Positions 35,218 through 43,375 of a stretch of 59,592 nt of DNA are shown piece after piece. A program made the translations under genes and the position numbers. This stretch comes from an uncultured Brevundimonas sp. Lineage in GTDB: Bacteria; Pseudomonadota; Alphaproteobacteria; Caulobacterales; Caulobacteraceae. The first letter of the stretch is position 1. Each line of letters begins with the position of its first letter. The stretch spans positions 1 to 59,592 of the forward strand of contig NZ_CALMFB010000073.1 of NCBI RefSeq assembly GCF_937863155.1, in the 5' to 3' direction. The notes beneath the pieces are model-generated. The model ran no database searches and had not been told where the DNA came from. It was given only the letters and a program-made list of their open reading frames with translations.

Positions 35218-38166
35218 ATGGGCCACGGATACACTTCAACCGCGCTCGCCGCGCTGATGCTGGCAGTCGCGACGCCGGTGATCGCACAGTCGTCGGACAG
35301 CGTCCGGCGCTTCGACATCGCCGCCGGGCCTCTGGAGCGCACGCTGCCCGCCTTCGGCCGCCAGAGCGGTCTGCAGATCCTTTACCCGAGCGCGCTTGTG
35401 GCGGGTCGCCAGTCTCCGGCCGTCAGCGGCGACTACACGCCAGAGGCGGCGCTGCAGCTGATGCTCCGAGACAGCGGGCTGAGCTATCGGCAGAGCCGCC
35501 CCACAGTCTTCGTACTGGTCGATCCGTCGGTCCGCGCCGAAAGCGAGCAAACGACCGAACTGGATGAAGTCGTGGTCACCGGAACCTACCTCAGGGGAGC
35601 CGACAGCACCTCCCCCGTGATGATTGTCACGCAGGCGGATGTCGATCGACAGGGGCGCGGGACCGTCGCAGAAACCCTGGCGGCCATGCCGCAGAACTTC
35701 ACTGGCGCGGCCCATGAAGGCTCGACCAACACCGGAGCCGACCGCTCCGGGCGCAATGTCGGCTCTGCGACGGGCGTCAATCTTCGCGGCCTCGGTGCGG
35801 ATGCGACCCTCGTCCTTGTCAACGGCCGGCGCGTCGCAGGAACCGGTAACGCCGGGGACTTCGCAGACATCTCGAACATCCCGTCCAGCGCGATCTCCCG
35901 AGCGGACGTCCTTCTCGACGGCGCGTCGGCGCTTTATGGCGCGGACGCTGTAGGGGGTGTCGTCAACATCATCCTGAAGTCCCGCTTCGAAGGCGCTGAG
36001 ACCCGCATCAGGGTGGGCGGCACGAGCGACGGCGGAGCGGAAGAAATCCTCTTCTCCCACGCCGGCGGACTCAACTGGGGAAGCGGCAGTCTGGTCGCCG
36101 CCTACGAGTATCACGACCGCGGTGAGCTCAGGGGTTCGGACCGCGACGCGACTGCGGATGCCGACCTGCGGCGGCTCGGAGGCACCGATCACCGGCTGCT
36201 CACCGCCGCTCCGGGAAACATCGTCCGCCTCGACGCCGCCACAGCAACCTATCTTCCGCTCTTCGCCATCCCGACCGGGCAGACTGGCGTTGGACTGACG
36301 CCCGGCGATTTCATCGCCGGGCGGATCAATCGGACCAACCAGCTTGAAGGCCAGTGGTTTCTGCCGCGCCAGGAGCGGCAAAGCCTTTTCCTGGCCGCCC
36401 GACAGAACCTGCCTGCCGGGTTCAGCATCGACGGCGACATCCGCTACACCGAGCGGGACTTCTTCCTGAACACGAGCGCCGACGCAGGCGTGTTCACGGT
36501 GACGCGCGCAAACCCCCACTTCGTCTCGCCAAACGGTTCGGCATCCCACGACATCGCCTATTCCTGGATCAATGACCTGGGTCCGGGGCGCTCGGAAGGT
36601 CGTACGGAAAGCCTCGGCGGGGCGCTAGGCGTCTCCGGCGAAATCGTCGGGTGGAACGTCTCTGCCTATGCCAGTGGCGCGCAGGAGACGACCAGCCGTC
36701 GTCTTTCAAACCGGGTCCAGACGACCTTTCTTCAGGAGGCCCTCGGCGCTCGGGCGGACATCCCGACCACGCCGTTCACGACGGCGGCGAACGGCTTCTT
36801 CAACCCCTTCGGAGCCCCCGCTGCGAACTCCGCGGCGATCCTCGCCCACATCGGCTCGGGGTACACCGACACTGACTGGGCAAGCACGGTCGCTTCGTTC
36901 AACGTAAAGGTCGACGGCACGATCCTTGAGCTTCCCGGCGGGCCTTTGCGGGCCGCCTTCGGCCTGGACTTCCGTGCTGAGCAGTTCGAAACCGGCGGCG
37001 AGAGCTTTCTGTCGGGCACTGCGCCTCGCATGACCGCACCGGTGTCCTACGAACGGGATGTTTCCTCGGCCTTCGCCGAACTCCGGATCCCGATTGTCGG
37101 TCCTGAAAACGCCCACGTCGGGATCGAGCGACTGGAGCTGTCGCTTGCCGGCCGGGTGGAAGACCACGAGAGGGTCGGCAGCACAAGCAATCCCAAGGTG
37201 GGCTTGCTGTTCGGCCCAACGCCCGATCTGGTGTTGCGTGCCTCGTGGGGCACGTCCTTTCGCGCGCCATCCCTGAGGGAACTTCAAAGCGCCTACCAGA
37301 TCGGCCCCTCGTTCCTGAGCAGAGGCGGCGGGAACGTCCTGACACTCATCCAGTACGGCGGGAACCCCGATCTCCGACCGGAAACCGCGGAGTCCACCAC
37401 GGCGGGCTTCGTCTGGACACCGGCGGCCCATGAAGGCCTTCGGCTCGAGGGCAACTGGTTCCGGACCCGGTTCAACGACCGCATCGGTAATCCCATCATT
37501 CAGAATCTTGCCAACGCCCTGAACGATCCGTCCTTCGCACCCTTCGTTCGCTATGTCTCGCCGACGACGTCCGCCGAAGACCGGGCGCTCGTGCAGGCGT
37601 TGCTCGACCATCCGGGCAACTTCAATCCGACGGTCTTCCCGGCGACATCGTATGGCGTGATCGTCGACAACCGTTTCGTCAACGCGGCTGGATTCGAGGT
37701 CGAAGGCGTGGACCTGTCGGCGCGCTACCGGTTCGAACTGTCGGGCTGGCAGGCGACGATCGATGGAACGGTCACTCATCTGCTGACCAATGACCGCAAG
37801 GTCACAACAGCCGCGCCGGTTGAAGATCTTCTCGGCGACCCAAACTTCCCGGCGCGATGGCGTGGTCGCGCCGGAACGCAATGGGTGCGTGGGCCTCTGG
37901 CGCTGGGATTGATCGCGAACTACGTCGGCGCGGGCCGTGACCCGATGACAAACCGTCAGATTGACGACTGGACCACCTTTGACGGTCAGGTCCGTTACGA
38001 CTTCGCGGCAGATTGGGTCGAAGGCCTCTCCCTGGCTCTGAACATCCTGAACCTCGCCAACGCTGCACCGCCCTTCTACGACTCGCCAAACGGGGTCGCT
38101 TTCGACGGGGCCAATACGAACGCGCTCGGTCGACAGGTCTCGCTCCAGCTCACCAAGCGCTGGTGA
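35218..38166 (+). CDS. TonB-dependent receptor with STN signalling domain (putative lasso peptide receptor)
   Basis: 982 residues. Signal peptide (ALAALMLAVATPVIAQ), STN domain (FDIAAGPLERTLPAFGRQSGLQILYPSALV, residues about 30-100), TonB box ELDEVVVTG, plug with RGLGADATLVLVNGRRVA and SSAISRADVLLDGASALYGADAVGGVVNIIL, then the beta-barrel ending NALGRQVSLQLTKRW. Gene order sigma-FecR-receptor-isopeptidase next to lasso biosynthesis genes is the established proteobacterial lasso arrangement, so the ligand is inferred to be the lasso peptide. The 90-base leader (35128-35217) contains GGAAAC at 35152-35157, a possible ECF -35, but no well-spaced -10. Confidence 0.92.
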   Translation: MGHGYTSTALAALMLAVATPVIAQSSDSVRRFDIAAGPLERTLPAFGRQSGLQILYPSALVAGRQSPAVSGDYTPEAALQLMLRDSGLSYRQSRPTVFVLVDPSVRAESEQTTELDEVVVTGTYLRGADSTSPVMIVTQADVDRQGRGTVAETLAAMPQNFTGAAHEGSTNTGADRSGRNVGSATGVNLRGLGADATLVLVNGRRVAGTGNAGDFADISNIPSSAISRADVLLDGASALYGADAVGGVVNIILKSRFEGAETRIRVGGTSDGGAEEILFSHAGGLNWGSGSLVAAYEYHDRGELRGSDRDATADADLRRLGGTDHRLLTAAPGNIVRLDAATATYLPLFAIPTGQTGVGLTPGDFIAGRINRTNQLEGQWFLPRQERQSLFLAARQNLPAGFSIDGDIRYTERDFFLNTSADAGVFTVTRANPHFVSPNGSASHDIAYSWINDLGPGRSEGRTESLGGALGVSGEIVGWNVSAYASGAQETTSRRLSNRVQTTFLQEALGARADIPTTPFTTAANGFFNPFGAPAANSAAILAHIGSGYTDTDWASTVASFNVKVDGTILELPGGPLRAAFGLDFRAEQFETGGESFLSGTAPRMTAPVSYERDVSSAFAELRIPIVGPENAHVGIERLELSLAGRVEDHERVGSTSNPKVGLLFGPTPDLVLRASWGTSFRAPSLRELQSAYQIGPSFLSRGGGNVLTLIQYGGNPDLRPETAESTTAGFVWTPAAHEGLRLEGNWFRTRFNDRIGNPIIQNLANALNDPSFAPFVRYVSPTTSAEDRALVQALLDHPGNFNPTVFPATSYGVIVDNRFVNAAGFEVEGVDLSARYRFELSGWQATIDGTVTHLLTNDRKVTTAAPVEDLLGDPNFPARWRGRAGTQWVRGPLALGLIANYVGAGRDPMTNRQIDDWTTFDGQVRYDFAADWVEGLSLALNILNLANAAPPFYDSPNGVAFDGANTNALGRQVSLQLTKRW

Positions 38167-38172
38167 CCGATC

Positions 38173-40560
38173 ATGCGCATCAAGCTGATCAGCGCGCTAG
38201 GCGCGCTCGCCCTCGCCTGCCCGTCACCGTCTCTTTCGGAACCCCTGACGATCGAGACCCTGCTCGGCCTCGAGAGCTTTGGACGTATCGATATCGATCC
38301 GTCCGGCTCAGTGGCCGTCTTTGAGGAGCGCCGAGCGAGAGGCGATCTCCCACGCTACGATCTGCAGCCCGAGGGGGCTCTCCGGTATGCGAGACTTTAC
38401 CGGTTCAATGTCGACACGCCGTCGGAGATCCGCCCCCTGCTGCCGATGGACGACGGCGCCGGCTACACCATGGGGCCCTTCTCTCCGGACGGTTCCCGGC
38501 TGGTGGTCTTTCGCCTCCAGGACCTGACGTTCCGGCTCGGGATCGTGGACCTGCGGGCCGGCGCCGTCGCCTGGAGCGATCTTTCTCCCGAGAGCGGTGC
38601 ATGGGGGCGTTCGGTCCAATGGATCTCGAACGTCGAACTGCTCGTGCTCGGCATGCCGGATGGAGCCCTGCCGCCTCGCCTCGCGATGCAGAACGCAACA
38701 CAGAGACGCCTCCCCGATCTCTGGGCGCAGGCCGCTCGGGGAGAGCCCGCCTTCGTGTCCGTCGGACAGGGCGCGGCGGCGGAGGTGCGCGAGACCCGCA
38801 GGCTGTGGCGCGTCCATGCCAATACGGGCGCAGCGGTCGTCCTGTCGGAAGGCGACTTCCTCGATTTCGAAGCCTCCCCGGACGGAAAACATGTCGCCGT
38901 GCTGAGAGACGGTCCACTGGCCCCTCCCCCCGGACTCGACGTCTCGACCGAGTTTCGCAGGGCGCGTTCGTTGCGCCTCGTGGACACGGTGACTGGCCGG
39001 TCGATCGACCCGCCAGAAACTGCAGACATCTCCACCAGTCTCCTCGGCTGGTCTGCGAACTCCTCGGAGCTTCTCGTGGCGAGCATCGGGCCCGCCCCTG
39101 CCCGCCTTCTTTCCGTGACGCCCTCGGGCGAGGTCCGGGATCGAACGCCGACGGGCGTGGCGCCCGACACGACGCCCGACGTCTTTGGTAGCCCCACGGC
39201 GCATGCGGCCTGGCTCGGCGAGGGAGCCGTCGTTCGCGGGACACGAGACGGGCGACTCGGCTGGTGGGCTCAACGTGGGACGGAAGCCGTCCTCGCCAAC
39301 AGCCTGAGCGAAGGCGGCCGTGTGCTTGCCCAAGGCCAAGATGCGGCTCTTATCGAAGATCACGGCCGCGTCCTTCGCCTTCGACATAATCTGTCGGCGG
39401 AAGACCTTGGCCCGACAGGCAATCTGGCCCGTCTTTCGGGAATCCTGGGGCATCGGCGCGCGACGGATCCGATGGGCGCCGTCCAGGCGGAGATCGTAGG
39501 AGACGGCGGCCAGTTGTGCCGTGTGTTCGCGGACGCTCTACCCGCACCGTCACCCTGCGTCGACGCGGCGCCCGGAGCCAGCGTCAGCTGGGACCGACAG
39601 ATCAGCGTCGGGATTGGAGCAGAGGGCCGCGCCTCGAACCGGCTGGAAGTCCGTAGCGCGCTAGGCTCCGAGATCGTCAGACGTCTCAATCCGGAACTGG
39701 ACACCGTTTATGTTCCGCAGGGTCGCCTGATCACCGGACCGAACGGAGCGCGAGGCTGGGTCTATCTGCCCGAGACGACGACCCAGCCCCCGCCGGTTGT
39801 CGTCATTCCCTATCCAGGCAAGACCTACCCCACTGCGCCTCGCGCCATGACTCCCGAGGCTGTTCAGATGACACTGAACGGGGGACTGCTGGTCGCGGCA
39901 GGCTATGCGGTGATCTATCCGGACCTGCCTGCGAACGCCGAACCCTCGGCCGGCCTCGCGGACCGGATCCTCGCTGTCGTCGATGCAGCGGCCGTCGACG
40001 GCTCGATCGACGCCGACAGGATCGGGCTATGGGGTCACAGCTTCGGCGGGTGGTCGGTTGTCATGAGCGCCGCGCAGTCGGAGCGCTTCAAAGCGGTGAT
40101 CGCCGTCAACGGGGCCTATAACCTGCCCCTGTCTCTCTCTGCGATGTCACCGCACCAGCGGATGCAGGGGGACAACACCATAGACGCGATCAGCGGTGCG
40201 CGTTGGCTCGAGACCGGGCAAGCGGGCATGCTGCAATCCTTCTGGAGCGATCCCGAGCGCTATAGACGAGGTAGCCCATTTGAAGCCGCCGATCGGATCG
40301 CGGCGCCGGTGCTTCTGTTTCATGGCGAGTTGGACTTCTTGGGGGCCCACGCCGAGCAGATGTATGCGGCGCTCGTACGCCTCCGGAAGCCGGCCGCGCT
40401 GACCTATCTGTTCGGCGAAGATCACAGCATCCACAACCCGGGCAACGCCCGAATCTACTATGAACAGGTGATCGACTGGTTCGATCGGTATCTCAAACCC
40501 GAGACGCCGCGATCCTCGCCTGCCATCGCCGCAGCCACCCCTCCGTCAACGCCAGGGTGA
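38173..40560 (+). CDS. Lasso peptide isopeptidase (S9 prolyl oligopeptidase family)
   Basis: 795 residues with signal peptide (KLISALGALALACPSPSLS). N-terminal beta-propeller-like part, then a C-terminal alpha/beta hydrolase: GLWGHSFGGWSVVMSA with Ser at about residue 623, HGELDFLGAHAEQMY with Asp near 721, and GEDHSIHNPGN with His near 750. Homologues next to lasso clusters (AtxE type) open the lasso ring isopeptide bond. It starts 6 bases after the receptor stop, so both are one operon. Its last 68 bases overlap the convergent cyclase gene. Confidence 0.87.
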   Translation: MRIKLISALGALALACPSPSLSEPLTIETLLGLESFGRIDIDPSGSVAVFEERRARGDLPRYDLQPEGALRYARLYRFNVDTPSEIRPLLPMDDGAGYTMGPFSPDGSRLVVFRLQDLTFRLGIVDLRAGAVAWSDLSPESGAWGRSVQWISNVELLVLGMPDGALPPRLAMQNATQRRLPDLWAQAARGEPAFVSVGQGAAAEVRETRRLWRVHANTGAAVVLSEGDFLDFEASPDGKHVAVLRDGPLAPPPGLDVSTEFRRARSLRLVDTVTGRSIDPPETADISTSLLGWSANSSELLVASIGPAPARLLSVTPSGEVRDRTPTGVAPDTTPDVFGSPTAHAAWLGEGAVVRGTRDGRLGWWAQRGTEAVLANSLSEGGRVLAQGQDAALIEDHGRVLRLRHNLSAEDLGPTGNLARLSGILGHRRATDPMGAVQAEIVGDGGQLCRVFADALPAPSPCVDAAPGASVSWDRQISVGIGAEGRASNRLEVRSALGSEIVRRLNPELDTVYVPQGRLITGPNGARGWVYLPETTTQPPPVVVIPYPGKTYPTAPRAMTPEAVQMTLNGGLLVAAGYAVIYPDLPANAEPSAGLADRILAVVDAAAVDGSIDADRIGLWGHSFGGWSVVMSAAQSERFKAVIAVNGAYNLPLSLSAMSPHQRMQGDNTIDAISGARWLETGQAGMLQSFWSDPERYRRGSPFEAADRIAAPVLLFHGELDFLGAHAEQMYAALVRLRKPAALTYLFGEDHSIHNPGNARIYYEQVIDWFDRYLKPETPRSSPAIAAATPPSTPG

Positions 40561-42208
40561 GCAGCCGGGAGAACCCGCCTCGCCAGACAAGGGCCTCGCG
40601 CGTCATGTCGTCCGCGAGGCCCTGTGGCAGAAGTCCCGCACCGGCCAGCTCGCCTTCGAGCAGATATGTACGCAGGAAGTCGAGGTTCCGGGCCACAGCT
40701 TCACCATAGAAGGCCCCAAGTTCCCCTTTCGACCGCCGGTCAAATATGGAGGGCGGAATGGCGTCCGCGTAAGCGGCTCGCGCCGCGTAACGGTCTCGTC
40801 CACCCCAGGCGAGATCAACCGAGGACCAGGCCAGACCCGCCTCCATGACCGGTTGGCTCAGGAGCGGGTTGACGCATGGTCCATGGCGGCTGCGTACGGC
40901 GCTCCCCTGATAGGCCTGGCCGTTGACTAGCCCTAGTATCTGCATCGCCTTCGCGGGCGGCACGCCCTTGAGGTCGTCGAGCCACGGGTGTTTCCGGTCA
41001 CGCATCCGCGTGTGATGAGCTCGGCGGGCCCTGAGCCAGGTGTTCGGCCAGAGCGACTGGCCCGTCCAGCGCGCGGCGCCACGCAGGACTTCGGCCCGCG
41101 CCCGCAGGCCCCTCTCCCGCACCTCGTCGAACGCGACCAGGAAGGTCGGCATCTGGAAAAAGACCACGTCACCACCCTGCCCCGTGAGGGAACCCCAGGC
41201 GCCCGAACTCTGTACCCTCGCCGCAATGTCTTCGTTGTAGTCGGTATCGAGGTCGTTGACCGGGGGACGGAAACTGTCCGCCGACCTGGCGAGACGCGCT
41301 GCCGAAAGCGTCAGTCCTTCCCGTTTCACCTCCGTGAGTCGGTAGCCGTCTCGCTCGACGACAGGCCGCGCGAACTCGCGCTCGTCGCCCTCCGGATCGT
41401 CCACGAAATGATTGACCCATTGCGTGACCCGGGCCCGCTGGCTGTCCGTGAGGGCGCCGGCCACGATCGCCGAGTCCAGACCCCCGCTGACTTCGACGAC
41501 CCAGCTGCGCTGTCCCGCCAAGGCTTGCACCGCCCGATCGACCACCTCGCGAAGATCCGGTCGGCCCCGCTCCAGCGCCGTCCGGTAGATATCGGACGGT
41601 GACCAGATCTGTCGGGACCGGACACGGGCCTGACTGATGTTGAGGAGTTCGCCGGATGCCACGGGCGTGAAGCCAGACAGGGCCAACTCGTGGCGATAGC
41701 CGCCGCTCCTTCCCATGAGCCCTCTGACCGAGCCCCAGTCGATGGCGAGATCATCGGGCATGAGGCAATCCAGGGCGGGCGGGGCGTCTGGCGCGATGAC
41801 GCTTACGCCGTTCTTTCGCCAGGTCACCGCCTCGACGGCCCCGGAGGGATCTCGCAGGATCGCGACATCGGCCGAGGTCCGCCGAACGAGCACATAGCGC
41901 CCCCAGTGGGATGACACGATGTCTGTCGCGCGCTCTGAATCGAGAGTGCGACAGGCCAGGACGCCGCGTTCCGCGGGCGACAGTGGACGACCCGCGCGAT
42001 CGAATATCTCGCCAATCAGAACGCCGTGGCCGTCGAGCGCCGCGACGGCATCGACCTTGGAAGTCGCGGGCGCATAGACGGCAATGAAGGGATGGGCAAA
42101 TCGTCGGCTCCAGCCCGAACCGGCGAGGCGGCGAGCGATGGTTCGAGACAGCGCCTCCAGCGCCGCGGCGCTATCCCCCACCAGAACGACATAGGAGTCC
42201 GCTGTCAC
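40493..42208 (-). CDS. Lasso peptide macrolactam synthetase (C protein, asparagine synthase-like)
   Basis: 571 residues from GTG 42208 (VTADSYVVLVGDSAAAL), 2 bases after the B stop; the longer frame would overlap B by 180 bases. N-terminal glutaminase-like domain, then asparagine synthetase domain with the ATP pyrophosphatase motif VEVSGGLDSAIVAGAL (about residues 239-250), and LDTDYNEDIAARVQSSGAWGSLTGQGGDVVFFQMP. It adenylates the side chain of the ring Asp/Glu and joins it to the core N-terminus. Convergent overlap of 68 bases with the isopeptidase gene. Confidence 0.92.
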   Translation of the reverse strand: MTADSYVVLVGDSAAALEALSRTIARRLAGSGWSRRFAHPFIAVYAPATSKVDAVAALDGHGVLIGEIFDRAGRPLSPAERGVLACRTLDSERATDIVSSHWGRYVLVRRTSADVAILRDPSGAVEAVTWRKNGVSVIAPDAPPALDCLMPDDLAIDWGSVRGLMGRSGGYRHELALSGFTPVASGELLNISQARVRSRQIWSPSDIYRTALERGRPDLREVVDRAVQALAGQRSWVVEVSGGLDSAIVAGALTDSQRARVTQWVNHFVDDPEGDEREFARPVVERDGYRLTEVKREGLTLSAARLARSADSFRPPVNDLDTDYNEDIAARVQSSGAWGSLTGQGGDVVFFQMPTFLVAFDEVRERGLRARAEVLRGAARWTGQSLWPNTWLRARRAHHTRMRDRKHPWLDDLKGVPPAKAMQILGLVNGQAYQGSAVRSRHGPCVNPLLSQPVMEAGLAWSSVDLAWGGRDRYAARAAYADAIPPSIFDRRSKGELGAFYGEAVARNLDFLRTYLLEGELAGAGLLPQGLADDMTREALVWRGGFSRLLTLALTEGWLRRWQARIAASRV

Positions 42209-42210
42209 GG

Positions 42211-42876
42211 TCAGATCGCCATGATGGGGCGGTAGATCGTCAGTGTGTCCGGCGACTGGCTCACACAGTGCTCGTCCACCTGGAGCCAGCAGTGCGCCAG
42301 GAATGGCCAAACCCTGACGCCGAAGACCCACTCCGCGTCCAGGTCTGCAGCATTCAGGAACCGAAGCAGGAGCTCGGCCTGAAACAGACACGCGCCGACG
42401 GTCGGCGCATAGGGAAGCATCCGACGAAACAGGCTGACGCGCGCCGCGATAGCCTCAAGATCGTCACGCCGACCATGTCGCCCGGAGACCCGCCGTGAAA
42501 GATCCTGAAGCGTAGGCTTGCGGCGTGCCGTATCCGCCCAAAGCATGGCGAATGTCGCCACGTCGGCGACGGTGGGTCTGCCAACCGATGCCTCCGGGAG
42601 CCGACGAGAAGGTATCGCAGGTGGCGGCGCGCGATGGCGCTGCGCTTGGCCAGATTGAAGAAGCTCGCCGGCGGCCAGTTCCAGCATCAAATCCATCGGC
42701 GCCAGTACGGTCGCCCCCTCGACACGGACATCACCGCACTCGGGAACGAGGAGATAGCCGTCTGTCGCCAGATCGAGCAGGACCAGGTCCGAGCCTACCT
42801 TGACCGCGTGAACCGATGCGTCGAGCTCTCCGCGTTCGAGAGATCCGTGGAAAAGATTGGGGATGGCGGTCTGCAT
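42211..42876 (-). CDS. Lasso peptide maturation protein B (RRE plus transglutaminase-like leader peptidase)
   Basis: 221 residues. Residues 20-75 form the PqqD-like leader-recognition element (HAVKVGSDLVLLDLATDGYLLVPECGD). The C-terminal half is the papain/transglutaminase-like protease: RMLPYAPTVGACLFQAELLLRFL with Cys163, then VFGVRVWPFLAHCWLQVDEHCVSQSPD with His195 and Asp201. Such fused B proteins bind the leader and cut after it. Lies between the precursor genes and C on the same strand. Confidence 0.92.
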   Translation of the reverse strand: MQTAIPNLFHGSLERGELDASVHAVKVGSDLVLLDLATDGYLLVPECGDVRVEGATVLAPMDLMLELAAGELLQSGQAQRHRAPPPAIPSRRLPEASVGRPTVADVATFAMLWADTARRKPTLQDLSRRVSGRHGRRDDLEAIAARVSLFRRMLPYAPTVGACLFQAELLLRFLNAADLDAEWVFGVRVWPFLAHCWLQVDEHCVSQSPDTLTIYRPIMAI

Positions 42877-42930
42877 GCGGCGGTCCGGAACGAGAGTTTG
42901 ACTGTGATTGAGCAGCGCGGGGCGGCAGAT

Positions 42931-42954
42931 CGGGCCGTCAGCGATGACGGCCCG
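42931..42954 (-). terminator. Hairpin between precursor gene A2 and gene B
   Basis: CGGGCCGTCA and TGACGGCCCG form a perfect 10-base stem around a 4-base loop, 7 bases after the A2 stop. No T-run follows. In proteobacterial lasso operons a stem-loop here is known to reduce read-through into B-C and stabilise precursor mRNA, which is the likely role. Confidence 0.75.
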
Positions 42955-42961
42955 TCCGCAG

Positions 42962-43081
42962 TCAGCCGACCGGCATGTCCCACTTCATGTGGGAGTTGAG
43001 CTCGACCAGCTCGCCGTCCAACGCGGCGCGTGTCAGGCGTCGCGCCTGACCCAGCCGCAGCACTCGGTTGGTGGCTTTCAT
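42962..43081 (-). CDS. Lasso peptide precursor A2
   Basis: 39-residue precursor. Start ATG 43081 has GGAGG six bases upstream; an ATG at 43087 sits on that site. Leader of 18 residues MKATNRVLRLGQARRLTR; Thr17 is the -2 Thr required by B proteins. Predicted core of 21 residues starts AALDGELVE and ends MKWDMPVG: Ala1, ring acceptor Glu9, then Asn11 and a bulky Trp16-Asp17 suited to act as plug. It shares LRLGxARxLTR with A1. Alternative ring acceptor Asp4 or Glu6 would be outside the known 7-9 residue ring sizes. Confidence 0.88.
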   Translation of the reverse strand: MKATNRVLRLGQARRLTRAALDGELVELNSHMKWDMPVG

Positions 43082-43148
43082 CGCCATCCTCCGTGTTGTC
43101 GTGACACCCCTGATCTTCGACGCCGCGTTCGGGGCATGCCGGGCGTTC

Positions 43149-43170
43149 GGGCCGCCCTTACGGACGGCCC
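43149..43170 (-). terminator. Hairpin between precursor genes A1 and A2
   Basis: GGGCCG and CGGCCC pair across CCCTTACGGA, with two further CC/GG pairs and one bulged A. It starts 7 bases after the A1 stop, the same place as the hairpin after A2, and lacks a T-run. Likely limits read-through or protects the A1 transcript. Confidence 0.6.
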
Positions 43171-43176
43171 TTCGGC

Positions 43177-43305
43177 TCAGGCGCCCGGCGTGATGTCGTA
43201 GCGCTCGATGCCGTTCAGCTCGACGAACTCGCCTTCGACGCCAGCGCGGGTGAGCTGACGAGCGGCGCCCAGGCGAACGAGGCGCGAGATGCTCTTGGTG
43301 GTCAT
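43177..43305 (-). CDS. Lasso peptide precursor A1
   Basis: 42-residue precursor. ATG 43305 is preceded by GAGGAGA. Leader of 20 residues MTTKSISRLVRLGAARQLTR with Thr at -2. Predicted core of 22 residues begins AGVEGEFVE and ends RYDITPGA: Ala1, ring acceptor Glu9 (9-residue ring), Asn11, Arg15-Tyr16-Asp17. This pattern matches caulonodin-type lasso peptides that start with Ala or Ser instead of Gly. First of two precursor genes, read toward B and C. Confidence 0.9.
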   Translation of the reverse strand: MTTKSISRLVRLGAARQLTRAGVEGEFVELNGIERYDITPGA

Positions 43306-43322
43306 AGTCGTCTCCTCTTTCT

Positions 43323-43343
43323 GAAGGTCGACAGAAGGTCGAC
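43323..43343. promoter_or_regulatory. Tandem 11-base repeats upstream of precursor A1 (candidate operator)
   Basis: GAAGGTCGAC at 43323-43332 recurs at 43334-43343, an 11-base period equal to one helical turn, each unit holding the palindrome GTCGAC. It lies in the 70 bases between the GntR-type gene and A1, so it is well placed as an operator for that regulator or for the precursor promoter. Confidence 0.5.
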
Positions 43344-43375
43344 GACGAACCATCAGCGCCCGATCCCAAATCGAT

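Noticed and set aside
35236-36549. 437-residue open frame on the - strand
   Set aside because: Antisense to the TonB-dependent receptor and without recognisable domains.
40493-42391. 632-residue version of lasso protein C
   Set aside because: The first 61 residues overlap the end of gene B and are Pro/Gly/Arg-rich; the GTG at 42208, 2 bases after the B stop, fits C proteins better.
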